Of a stretch of 64,000 nt of DNA, positions 1-7,305 are shown piece by piece. Under the pieces are notes generated by a model, which was not told the origin of the DNA, did not search any database, and worked only from the letters and a program-made list of their open reading frames with translations. The stretch lies in NCBI RefSeq assembly GCF_000513295.1, contig NC_023065.1, positions 1,736,001-1,800,000 on the forward strand, read 5' to 3'. Both the position numbers and the translations under genes were made by a program. The stretch comes from Magnetospirillum gryphiswaldense MSR-1 v2. Lineage in GTDB: Bacteria; Pseudomonadota; Alphaproteobacteria; Rhodospirillales; Magnetospirillaceae. Position 1 is the stretch's first letter. The number at the start of each line of letters is the position of its first letter.

Positions 1-762
1 CAGACCGGCCAGAACCTCGCGTTCGGCCCCCTCGGTATCGATCTTCAGCAAATCCACCCGGTCGATGCCCAGGGCTTGCATCTGCGCCGACAGGGTGTCG
101 ATTTGCGCCCGCACGGTCTCGGGCCGCAGCAGTTGGTCAAGGAACGCCGTGTCGGCGGCCACCTGGGTGGCGCCGCTGCGCTCCAGCACCTCTTGCACGT
201 CGTCGCCCGCAATCGCCCCGCCGCCCAACAATTGGCGTAAACCGGCGGCCATGGTCTGGCCCACCGCCCGGTTCTGCGTCGATAGCGCGGCGACACCGGG
301 GAAATAGTCGAATTCCGCCCAACCGGGCTCGGCTCCCAAGGCCAGTTGTATGGCCTGAGCCGGCGGCACCAGCGCCGCCGCGTTGCGTTCCAGCACCGCG
401 AACACTGCCGGCATGGGCTCGAAAGCGACGATGCGGGCCTGGGGGCAATGGTCGCGTAAGTAAAGCGAGAACAGGCCGATATTGGCGCCCACATCCAGAT
501 AGGTGCCGTCGGCGGGCAGGCTTAAACCATGGGCGGCCAGATCATCGGAAAAGATTTCGTGAGCGCCGAAATCCACCTCGTAGGTGTTAAGGCAAAACAC
601 GCTACGGCCATCGGGCAAGGTTGCGGATTGCATGATCGGCATTTCCCCACGGCCTGACGCCGCCCACGAAGACAGGGCGAATTTTTCGGCCAGAGTTTCG
701 CGCAAAGCGTTGATGCCGTCAAGGCAACCGCTTGGCAGCAATGGGCCGGCTCTGTTAAGCAT
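1..762 (-). CDS. FkbM family methyltransferase (3' part cut by window edge)
   Basis: Partial gene read leftwards; its C-terminus lies beyond base 1. The SAM-binding motif I (DVGANIGLFSLYL, about residue 85) and the later DLLKIDTEGAE segment are hallmarks of FkbM-type SAM-dependent O-methyltransferases, which often modify sugars or polyketides; the substrate cannot be told here. I chose the ATG at 762 because the frame is open from there through the motifs and the next upstream ATG meets a stop at once. No clear Shine-Dalgarno is visible. Its start codon lies only 5 bases from that of the divergent phosphoesterase gene. Confidence 0.8.
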   Translation of the reverse strand, partial: MLNRAGPLLPSGCLDGINALRETLAEKFALSSWAASGRGEMPIMQSATLPDGRSVFCLNTYEVDFGAHEIFSDDLAAHGLSLPADGTYLDVGANIGLFSLYLRDHCPQARIVAFEPMPAVFAVLERNAAALVPPAQAIQLALGAEPGWAEFDYFPGVAALSTQNRAVGQTMAAGLRQLLGGGAIAGDDVQEVLERSGATQVAADTAFLDQLLRPETVRAQIDTLSAQMQALGIDRVDLLKIDTEGAEREVLAGL

Positions 763-767
763 GTTGC

Positions 768-1607
768 ATGAGGCTCATGGCGATCAGCGACCTGCATCTG
801 TCCAGCGCCGCCAATCGCGATGCCCTGGCGGCACTACCTGGCTTTGCCGACGACTGGCTGATCGTGGCCGGCGACGTGGCGGAACGTTTCGACCATCTGG
901 CCCTGGCGTTCGAGACCTTCACCCGCCGCTTCGCCCAGGTGATCTGGGTGCCCGGCAATCATGAATTATGGAGTGTGCCGGAACAGGATGGTCAGCCGCC
1001 CCTGCGCGGCGCGGCGCGCTATCAGGCACAGGTGGCGCTGGCGCGTTCTTTCGGCGTCCTTACCCCCGAAGATTCCTTTCCCCTCTGGCCGGGTCCGGGC
1101 GGACCTTGCGTCATCGCCCCCTTGTTCCTGCTTTACGATTACAGCTTTCGCCCATCCGCCATCGCCCGCGAGGACGTGGTCGCCTGGGCGACGGAACAAC
1201 GCAGCGTCTGCGCTGATGAAATGCTGCTGGACCCCGCCCCCTTCGCCAGCCGCGAGGATTGGTGCGCCAGCCGTCTGGACTGGACCGAACAACGCCTGCT
1301 GGCGCTGGACCCCAGCCTGCCCACCGTGCTGATCAACCACTTCCCGCTGCGGGATGATCTGATCCACATCCCGCGGGCACCGCGCTTCACGCCGTGGTGC
1401 GGCACCAAGGCCACCGACGATTGGCATCGGCGTTTCCGCGCGCGGGTGGTGGTCAGCGGTCATCTGCATGTGCGACGTACCGACTGGCGCGACGGCTGCC
1501 GGTTCGAGGAAGTGTCGTTGGGCCATCCGCGCCAATGGAACCACGCCCAGGGCATGGCGTCCTACCTGCGCCAGATCCTGCCCAACCCGCCGAACGGCCC
1601 GACGTGA
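768..1607 (+). CDS. calcineurin-like metallophosphoesterase
   Basis: A 279-residue protein with the metallophosphoesterase signature in order: DLHLS near the N-terminus, GDVAE (about 36), GNHELW (about 63), NHFPL (about 188) and GHLHVRR (about 227). These supply the Asp/His/Asn ligands of the di-metal site, so hydrolysis of a phosphate ester is expected; the substrate is unknown. No signal peptide or membrane segment is seen, so it is probably cytoplasmic. An alternative ATG lies at 777 with GAGG just before it. It is convergent with the LpxR-like gene, with a 13-base gap. Confidence 0.85.
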   Translation: MRLMAISDLHLSSAANRDALAALPGFADDWLIVAGDVAERFDHLALAFETFTRRFAQVIWVPGNHELWSVPEQDGQPPLRGAARYQAQVALARSFGVLTPEDSFPLWPGPGGPCVIAPLFLLYDYSFRPSAIAREDVVAWATEQRSVCADEMLLDPAPFASREDWCASRLDWTEQRLLALDPSLPTVLINHFPLRDDLIHIPRAPRFTPWCGTKATDDWHRRFRARVVVSGHLHVRRTDWRDGCRFEEVSLGHPRQWNHAQGMASYLRQILPNPPNGPT

Positions 1608-1620
1608 AGGAAATACCCGC

Positions 1621-2631
1621 TCACCATGAAAAGCCAAGCGCCGCCGTACCGATCAGGTCGGGCGAGTTCTGGCCCTCGAATTCGCGGCTGCGCCGCACGG
1701 CACTGACCGTCATGTGGAAATCGTTGGACCAGAACAGCGAGAACCCGGCCTGAATGTCGCCGACGAAGATGTTCTTGTCGACGCTGGGACTTTGCCGGAA
1801 CGAATTGCCGTCGAGGAAGATGTTGTGGCCGACCGCCCGGCCCTGGGCGCCGGCGAAGAAATAAAAGCCCAAGGCGCCGTCGAGACGATCACTGTCGAAA
1901 TAATCGGTCCCCGACAGACCGGGACGGATGCGGGCGGGGCCGTAATCGCCGCGCAGATTTTTGCCCACCCGCAGCAAGGCGCCGCCACCGGCATAGGTGA
2001 AGATATTGCCGATGGTCGCCCCCAGTTGCGGCACGATATCCATGCCGTTATCGGCATCACCAAGGACGGAAAGCCGCCACAGCCGTTCATAGGTCAGCAT
2101 CACGCCGGGTTCGGTCTGAAGGCCGTTTTTCCACCCATGTGCCTCAGCTACGCCGATAAACTGGTGATAATCGTTCTGGGTCTGCCGCCCCAACGCCCCC
2201 GGCCCCACCAGGCCGACGCTGAGTTCCAGGTTTTCCAACATGCGGCGGTCGGTTTCCTGAAGCAGGCTGGCCCCGGCATAAAGCCAAGCGCCATAAGGGC
2301 GGTCACGCGGATCAGGTTGCGGCAAGACCTTGTCTTCGGGGGTGAAGATGCTTTGCCCCAGAAACAGACCGACCCGTCGGACCGATGCGGACCCGCCTGC
2401 GGCGTAAACCAGATCAAAGGCGTCATTCCAACCGTCTTGCGCCGCAATAACCGGGGTAAGAACCGACAGGCGCAAGCCCTGGGTATAGTGGCGGTCGGAA
2501 TCGGCATAAAGGGAATCGTTCTCCTCCAGCAACGTGAAGCGGTAGGCGTCGTCGGCCTGTGCCGTGCACGCCATGCACAGCAGGGCACAGCCCGAGACCA
2601 GCCCGGCCCAGGGGGGAGAGATCGCCCTCAA
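1621..2631 (-). CDS. LpxR-like lipid A 3-O-deacylase (DUF2219)
   Basis: A 336-residue protein with an N-terminal signal peptide ending near ...TAQADD. The mature N-terminus carries the LpxR/DUF2219 hallmarks: EENDSLY followed by DRHYTQG, then PYGAWLYAG, and NDYHQFIG further on; these match the Asn-Asp, Thr and His positions important in Salmonella LpxR. LpxR proteins are outer-membrane beta-barrels that remove the 3'-acyloxyacyl group of lipid A. The C-terminus ends in an aromatic residue (LGFSW), as expected for a barrel. The start overlaps the stop of the preceding small gene by 4 bases (ATGA), indicating translational coupling. Confidence 0.8.
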   Translation of the reverse strand: MRAISPPWAGLVSGCALLCMACTAQADDAYRFTLLEENDSLYADSDRHYTQGLRLSVLTPVIAAQDGWNDAFDLVYAAGGSASVRRVGLFLGQSIFTPEDKVLPQPDPRDRPYGAWLYAGASLLQETDRRMLENLELSVGLVGPGALGRQTQNDYHQFIGVAEAHGWKNGLQTEPGVMLTYERLWRLSVLGDADNGMDIVPQLGATIGNIFTYAGGGALLRVGKNLRGDYGPARIRPGLSGTDYFDSDRLDGALGFYFFAGAQGRAVGHNIFLDGNSFRQSPSVDKNIFVGDIQAGFSLFWSNDFHMTVSAVRRSREFEGQNSPDLIGTAALGFSW

Positions 2632-2927
2632 TCCCCTTCCACCATCACGTTTCCTTGCGGCGACAGGACGATGTTGACGGTCTTGCCGTCCTTGACCGCG
2701 GTGCCATGCCAGAAATTGTCGCAGCCCTTCTTCAGGTTGCGGACCTGACGGTATCCCGCTTTTTCAATCTTCTGCCGGGCCATCTCGACCGTCGATCCAT
2801 CGATCTTGTCGGTGGGTTCGCACGGAGACGCCCACGCGGCGGATGGGGGTAGTCCGGCAGCACCCAGGGCCAGCATGGCAGCGACAAATGACAGACGGGC
2901 CCAATTTTGCCCTCGCGCTTTTGGCAT
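2628..2927 (-). CDS. small secreted protein, PepSY-like tail
   Basis: A 99-residue protein with a signal peptide (hydrophobic stretch about 12-32, cleavage near AWASP). The mature part has two cysteines (SPCEPTDK and KKGCDNFW) that could form a disulfide, and a C-terminal VKDGKTVNIVLSPQGNV strand pattern reminiscent of PepSY or SH3-like periplasmic domains. It is translated first and overlaps the LpxR-like gene by 4 bases, so it may be an accessory or modulator of that outer-membrane enzyme. The functional role is inferred only from context. Confidence 0.7.
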   Translation of the reverse strand: MPKARGQNWARLSFVAAMLALGAAGLPPSAAWASPCEPTDKIDGSTVEMARQKIEKAGYRQVRNLKKGCDNFWHGTAVKDGKTVNIVLSPQGNVMVEGD

Positions 2928-2965
2928 GTTTCACCTTTGGCTGATTGTGATCATCGGGATGAAAG

Positions 2966-3217
2966 CTACTCGATCGTGCCGGAAGCCGACGACACAGGCC
3001 TGGGCACCGGAGTGAAAAACTGTCGATCAACTAATGTCTTGGCCGAAACCGCCATGGTTTCACCGTGATTTTCCACACCGTTCAGCCGAGCATGCAGCAA
3101 TTGATCCCCCGTCGTCCACACCCGCACGATTTCCCACACCGTCCCGAAGCGGATACCGGCCTTGACGAAACGATCCCCCACCTGAAGGGGAGCAGGTGCC
3201 TTGCGCCCAAACAACAT
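2966..3217 (-). CDS. small hypothetical protein (83 aa)
   Basis: A small, probably cytosolic protein beginning MLFGRKAPAPLQVGDRF and rich in beta-strand pattern (VGDRFVKAGIRFGTVWEIVRVW), suggesting an SH3-like or KOW-like barrel. I chose the ATG at 3217 because an AAGGAG sits 10 bases upstream. A longer frame from 3268 would begin inside the -10 hexamer of the predicted promoter and is unlikely. The promoter at 3264-3307 carries the same box as nine others in this window, so I infer stress-regulated expression. Function unknown. Confidence 0.6.
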   Translation of the reverse strand: MLFGRKAPAPLQVGDRFVKAGIRFGTVWEIVRVWTTGDQLLHARLNGVENHGETMAVSAKTLVDRQFFTPVPRPVSSASGTIE

Positions 3218-3263
3218 TTTCGCCGATCTCCTTGCGTCCGGATGGCTAGCGTCCGGACCATCA

Positions 3264-3307
3264 AGCATAACCAGCGAGATCGGTTGCGCGTCAGCATCGG
3301 AAAATAC
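3264..3307 (-). promoter_or_regulatory. FixJ-box-like promoter P1 (for the 3217 gene)
   Basis: On the minus strand GTATTTTCC (3307-3299) is followed by a 29-base gap and the -10 hexamer TATGCT (3269-3264). The weak -35-like CTGACG sits directly after the box. It faces away from promoter P2. Confidence 0.55.
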
Positions 3308-3311
3308 TTAT

Positions 3312-3345
3312 AACACATATAAATTTATTTGTTAAAACACATATA
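3312..3345. repeat. direct repeat AACACATATA between divergent promoters
   Basis: Two perfect copies of AACACATATA at 3312-3321 and 3336-3345, 24 bases apart start to start, lie in the AT-rich gap between the two divergent boxed promoters. They could be binding sites for a second regulator or simply AT-rich promoter DNA. Confidence 0.35.
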
Positions 3346-3356
3346 CATCACGATGC

Positions 3357-3399
3357 GTATTTTCCGAACCTGCACTAAATACGCCATAATTAGTATTGT
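3357..3399 (+). promoter_or_regulatory. FixJ-box-like promoter P2 (3444-5802 operon)
   Basis: GTATTTTCC (3357-3365), 28-base gap, then TATTGT (3394-3399). The bases after the box read GAACCTGCAC, close to the shared GACCCTG. The first gene starts 45 bases after the -10. Confidence 0.6.
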
Positions 3400-3443
3400 G
3401 ACACCTCATACTATTGGCAAAGACGTGAACCAATGAGGCGGCC

Positions 3444-3680
3444 ATGAAATCTTCACGACTGCCGATCAGGTATCGCGCCATATCAATGGAACTAGCCGCC
3501 TACCTGGATGAGCATTGCGTTGAAATGCACATCCTTACCGATGACGGCCAGACCATTTCGGTCGCCTGCCCTACCGATTCAATCTTTGCCGTTTTACGTC
3601 ACATCAAGCGACTGGGCATCGACTGCCCGGAGATCGCAACCTGGGGCACCACAGGCAGCACCCGATCCGGGCGAGCCTGA
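3444..3680 (+). CDS. small hypothetical protein (78 aa), first gene of stress operon
   Basis: A 78-residue protein with no signal peptide. The middle (HILTDDGQTISVACPTDSIFAVLRHIKRLG) looks like a small alpha/beta domain. It is preceded by boxed promoter P2 and followed 23 bases later by the DUF3309 gene, so it heads a run of co-directional small genes. I do not recognise the family. The start ATG is preceded by AATGAGGCGGCC, with GAGG as a plausible ribosome site. Confidence 0.6.
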   Translation: MKSSRLPIRYRAISMELAAYLDEHCVEMHILTDDGQTISVACPTDSIFAVLRHIKRLGIDCPEIATWGTTGSTRSGRA

Positions 3681-3703
3681 TTGGAATTTTAGGAGCAGCC
3701 ACC

Positions 3704-3859
3704 ATGCTCGGCACCGTTCTTCTGGTCATCCTCATCCTGTTCCTGATCGGCGCCCTGCCGCGATGGTCGCACAGCGCCAACTGGGGCTACTTCCCCAGCG
3801 GCCTGCTGGGTTTGGTCCTCATCGTCGTCATCGTCATGTTGCTCATGGGTCGGATTTAG
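3704..3859 (+). CDS. DUF3309 family small membrane protein
   Basis: A 51-residue protein that starts MLGTVLLVILILFLIGALPRW and ends with a second hydrophobic helix (LLGLVLIVVIVMLLMGRI). Two transmembrane helices joined by a short WSHSANWGYFPS linker are typical of DUF3309 proteins, which are common in stress-related loci of alphaproteobacteria but have no established activity. AGGAG lies 8 bases before the ATG. It sits between the 78-residue gene and the CsbD gene in the same operon. Confidence 0.8.
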   Translation: MLGTVLLVILILFLIGALPRWSHSANWGYFPSGLLGLVLIVVIVMLLMGRI

Positions 3860-3897
3860 ACCCGGCCCTTTCCAAACCTGAACAAAGGCTTATCGCC

Positions 3898-4071
3898 ATG
3901 AACAAGAATCGCATCATCGGATCTGGCAAGCAGATCAAAGGCAGCATCAAGGAAGCGGTCGGCAAGGCTGTCGGCGACGCCAAGCTGCAAGTGGACGGCA
4001 AGGCCGAAAAGATAGAGGGCAAGGCGCAAAATCTGGTCGGCACCATCGAAGACAAGATCAAGTCGTCCTGA
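3898..4071 (+). CDS. CsbD family stress protein
   Basis: A 57-residue, Lys/Asp/Gly-rich protein. The pattern GSGKQIKGSIKEAVGKAVGD followed by GKAEKIEGKAQNLVG is the CsbD signature; members are small stress-induced proteins (in Bacillus under SigB) of unknown mechanism. I chose the second in-frame start region because the protein then matches CsbD length exactly. It follows DUF3309 after 38 bases. Membership in a boxed-promoter operon agrees with a stress role. Confidence 0.85.
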   Translation: MNKNRIIGSGKQIKGSIKEAVGKAVGDAKLQVDGKAEKIEGKAQNLVGTIEDKIKSS

Positions 4072-4108
4072 ACCAGCGTCCCAGCCAACAGTATCCCAGG
4101 AGAATCCC

Positions 4109-5011
4109 ATGAAAAGTTACACGATGCTCGCGGCTCCGCTTTTGCTTTGCGGTCTGGCGGCCTGTAACGGCACCCCGACCAACGGCCTGATTCCGGGCAG
4201 CACCTACCAGTTGGAGGAGCTGAACAAGGCCCGACCGGTCGGCACCCCCTTCACCCAGGCGTTGACCGCCAATTACCGCGTCCTCGCCCAAGCCGAACGG
4301 GACGAATACGACTGGAACTCGTCGCAGATGTTCGCCAAGAAAGGCCTGGTCGCCGCCCAGGGCCGGGTTCCGTTGCCGGAAAGGCTGGACGATTGGTATA
4401 TCGCCGACAAGGCGGCTGAACACGATCTGCGCATTGCTCGGGGCCGGTTGATGACCATGCTCGACAGCGACGCCCAGACCTGGGCGCCGCAATGGAGCGC
4501 CAACGCCCTGACCAATTTCGATTGCTGGATCCAGGAGCAGAACGAAGGCTGGCAGATGGACGAGATCGCCGCCTGTCGCGGCGCCTTCATGACCCACATG
4601 CAGCAGATCAGCGCCGGCCCCAAGATGAGCGTGGTCCAGCCCGCCCCTGCCAAGGGCACGGTGGCCGGCACCAAGCCGACCAATTATCTGGTCTTTTTCG
4701 ATTTCGATAAGGCCGACCTGTTGCCCGAGGCCCGGGGCATCATCGCCAGCGCCCTGAAAGCCATCACTGCCGAACCCCAGGGGATGATCAAGGTCACCGG
4801 CTATACCGACACCTCGGGCACCCCGTCCTACAACGACAAGCTGTCCGCCCGACGCGGCAACGCGGTCGAACAGGCCTTGCTCCACGGCGGCATCGCCGCT
4901 GATCGCATCAGCGTCGACAGCCGGGGGGAAAGCGACCTGTTCGTCCAGACTCCGGACGGCGTGCGCGAACCGCAAAATCGTCGGGCCACCATCGAGCTGA
5001 TGGGGAAATAG
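4109..5011 (+). CDS. OmpA-domain lipoprotein
   Basis: A 300-residue protein. The N-terminus is a lipoprotein signal with lipobox LAAC (Cys about 19). Residues 25-170 form a family-specific domain (EYDWNSSQMFAKKGL), and residues 190-300 an OmpA C-terminal peptidoglycan-binding domain: FFDFDKADL, VTGYTDTSG and NRRATIELMG. It should be anchored in the outer membrane and bind the cell wall. A good ribosome site (AGGAGAA) precedes the ATG. It is the fourth gene of the stress operon. Confidence 0.85.
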   Translation: MKSYTMLAAPLLLCGLAACNGTPTNGLIPGSTYQLEELNKARPVGTPFTQALTANYRVLAQAERDEYDWNSSQMFAKKGLVAAQGRVPLPERLDDWYIADKAAEHDLRIARGRLMTMLDSDAQTWAPQWSANALTNFDCWIQEQNEGWQMDEIAACRGAFMTHMQQISAGPKMSVVQPAPAKGTVAGTKPTNYLVFFDFDKADLLPEARGIIASALKAITAEPQGMIKVTGYTDTSGTPSYNDKLSARRGNAVEQALLHGGIAADRISVDSRGESDLFVQTPDGVREPQNRRATIELMGK

Positions 5012-5049
5012 CCCTCTCCCCGTCCCGCTTCGACACAGGAACACACATC

Positions 5050-5292
5050 ATGAAACCCATCATTCTCGCCCTTACCGCCTTTGTCTGCGCCGCCAGCCTG
5101 ACGGCCTGCGGTTCCTCCACCGGCGACCGCGCCATCAGCGGCGCCGGCATCGGTGCCGGCGTCGGCGCCCTTGGCGGACTTATGCTCGGCTCCCCCTTGG
5201 AAGGTGCCTTGATCGGCGGTGCCGTCGGCGCCGGCGCTGGCGCCCTGACCAAGGAAAAGGACGTCAATCTCGGTCGGCCGGTCTGGCGCTGA
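5050..5292 (+). CDS. glycine-zipper lipoprotein
   Basis: An 80-residue protein with a lipoprotein signal (lipobox LTAC) followed by two glycine-zipper helices (GAGIGAGVGALGG and GGAVGAGAGAL), the pattern of YMGG/Rick_17kDa-type envelope lipoproteins. Such proteins are usually outer-membrane associated and stress-linked; no enzymatic function is expected. It lies between two OmpA-domain genes, with a ribosome site AGGAAC before the start. Confidence 0.8.
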   Translation: MKPIILALTAFVCAASLTACGSSTGDRAISGAGIGAGVGALGGLMLGSPLEGALIGGAVGAGAGALTKEKDVNLGRPVWR

Positions 5293-5328
5293 ACGCGCCC
5301 CCGAACCACCACATGAACGGAGTTTCCC

Positions 5329-5802
5329 ATGTTCACTTCGACGAAAATCCTGCCGACCCTCGCCGCCGCCATCGCCCTTTCCCTGGTGGCGGGCTGCGCC
5401 GATCAGCCGAAATCCAGCCAGGCCGCCGCCCCGCCCATGGCTGACTCGCCGGAACTGGCCGGCGCCTGGTATCAGATTTATTTCGACACCAACAAGACCG
5501 ACATCGATTCCCGCGGACGGATGGTGGTCAACAGCGTCGCCCACGTCGCCACCAATAACGGCCTGACCCGGGTGACGGTGATCGGCAAGACCGATCGCGT
5601 CGGCAGCACCGCCGGCAATGTCGCCCTGTCGCAGCGTCGTGCCGATCAGGTCCGCGACGCCCTGATCGCCGCCGGTGTCCCGGCGGACCGCATCGACACC
5701 AGTTGGACCGGCGAGGCCCGGCAGGCGGTATCCACCGCCAACGACGCCGAGGAACAACGCAATCGGGTCGTCGACGTAACCGTGGTGAAGATGACCAGAT
5801 AA
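5329..5802 (+). CDS. OmpA-domain lipoprotein (small)
   Basis: A 157-residue protein with a lipoprotein signal (LVAGC) and a single OmpA-like domain: IYFDTNKTDIDSRG, VIGKTDRVG and a C-terminal EEQRNRVVDVTVV. The usual loop GxTDxxG reads GKTDRVG, still keeping the peptidoglycan-binding Asp. It is the last gene of the run starting at 3444. CGGAG precedes the ATG. Likely role: peptidoglycan-associated envelope stabilisation. Confidence 0.85.
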   Translation: MFTSTKILPTLAAAIALSLVAGCADQPKSSQAAAPPMADSPELAGAWYQIYFDTNKTDIDSRGRMVVNSVAHVATNNGLTRVTVIGKTDRVGSTAGNVALSQRRADQVRDALIAAGVPADRIDTSWTGEARQAVSTANDAEEQRNRVVDVTVVKMTR

Positions 5803-5942
5803 AACAGCCTCCGGCAGGAGGATGCAGAAAAACAACACGCATTCCTTTTAATTGATCACCCTGGCATGCGTTTTTACCTTAATGCGGCACTGTCTTTGGG
5901 CATAGACTGTTGGTCTCGTGTTTTTTTGAAAGGGGGGAGGCT

Positions 5943-7247
5943 TTGACGATCCAAAACCCCGACGACGATGCCCGCCTCATGTTGACCGGGTCTGCCACCT
6001 CAGGCCCGGTTGCGTGCGGTTTGGAACTGGCCGCGCCTTTGACGGCAAGCAAAGGGCCGTTGTCGCCCGAACACCTTCTGCATGAACTGCGTGTCCATCA
6101 GGCCGAGTTGGAGATGCAAAATGAAGAGCTGCGGCGCACCCAGCAGGCGTTGGAGGAATCGCGGGATCGTTACGTCGATCTTTATGAATTCGCCCCGGTC
6201 GGTTATCTGACCTTATCGAGCACCGGCACCATCGCCGAGATCAACCTGACCGGCGCCGCCATGCTGGGGGTCGAGCGCGGCAATCTGATCTCGCGGCGCT
6301 TCACCACCTTCGTTGCCGCTGCCGAACAGGATCGCTGGCATCGCCATCTGGTGCATGCCCTCCACCACCCTGGACGGCAGGAATGTGAACTGACGCTGTC
6401 ACACGCTGACGGTACCCAATTCAGCGCCCACCTCGATTGCCTGCGACAGGAACGCGACAGCGTCCCGGTATTGCGCGTCGCCCTGGCCGACATCAGCATC
6501 CGCAAACAGGCGGAAGCCGAATTGGTCAGAACCCGCGAGATATTGCAGCACACCAATGAAAGGTTGCTGGCCTCGAACCGCGACCTCGAGCAATTCGCCT
6601 ATGTCGCCTCGCACGATCTGCAGGAACCGTTGCGCATGGTGGTCAGCTACAGTCAGTTGCTGGAAAAGAAGTATCAGCATCTGCTCGACGACGATGCCCA
6701 CACCTTCATCCATTTCATGGTCGATGGCGGCATGAGGATGCAGGCCATGATCCTGGACTTGCTGGAATTCTCACGCGTTGACCGCATAGGGGGCGAGCGG
6801 GAATTGGTGAACAGCGGTAACGCGGTGGACGAGGCCCTGCTCAGCTTGACCCAGGCCATCACCGAGGCCGGGGCCGAGGCAAGCCATACCGAATTGCCGG
6901 ACATCCTCTATGTCCGCCACCAGTTTATCCGCCTGATGCAAAATCTGATCGGCAATGCGGTGAAGTATCGCCACAGCGCCCGCCCCCCCAAAGTCGTCGT
7001 CTCCGCCCGCCGCGACGGAGCAGCATGGGTATTTTCCGTCACCGACAACGGCATCGGCATCGAATCCACCTATTCCGAGCGAATCTTCACCATTTTCCAA
7101 CGTCTGCATACCCGCGACAAGTATAGCGGCACCGGCATCGGCCTTGCCGTATGCAAGAAGATCGTCGAACATCACGGCGGTCGCATTTGGGTGGAATCCC
7201 ATCCCGGAATCGGCAGCACGTTTTTATTTACCGTACCGGACCCCTGA
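5943..7247 (+). CDS. PAS-domain sensor histidine kinase
   Basis: A soluble kinase of about 434 residues. A short coiled region (ELRVHQAELEMQNEELRR) leads into a PAS domain (about 75-195), HisKA with the phospho-acceptor in ASHDLQEPLRM (about residue 224), and HATPase with NLIGNAVKYR, VTDNGIGI and GTGIGLAV. It ends GGRIWVESHPGIGS. No membrane segment is seen. The start is uncertain: I prefer the TTG at 5943, which has a G-rich AGGGGGGAGG just upstream, though its spacing is short; another TTG lies at 5910. The CheB-CheR fusion follows after 58 bases, so the two probably signal together. Confidence 0.8.
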   Translation: MTIQNPDDDARLMLTGSATSGPVACGLELAAPLTASKGPLSPEHLLHELRVHQAELEMQNEELRRTQQALEESRDRYVDLYEFAPVGYLTLSSTGTIAEINLTGAAMLGVERGNLISRRFTTFVAAAEQDRWHRHLVHALHHPGRQECELTLSHADGTQFSAHLDCLRQERDSVPVLRVALADISIRKQAEAELVRTREILQHTNERLLASNRDLEQFAYVASHDLQEPLRMVVSYSQLLEKKYQHLLDDDAHTFIHFMVDGGMRMQAMILDLLEFSRVDRIGGERELVNSGNAVDEALLSLTQAITEAGAEASHTELPDILYVRHQFIRLMQNLIGNAVKYRHSARPPKVVVSARRDGAAWVFSVTDNGIGIESTYSERIFTIFQRLHTRDKYSGTGIGLAVCKKIVEHHGGRIWVESHPGIGSTFLFTVPDP

Positions 7248-7305
7248 CGCTGCTCGGCAAGCCCCCGTCCTGCCAGCAGCCCGCCAGCGGCCCAGGAGAG
7301 ATTTC

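Noticed and set aside
7025-7040. Further copy of the promoter box inside the 5943 kinase gene
   Set aside because: The match encodes the conserved kinase segment before VTDNGIGI and no gene start follows; chance coding match.
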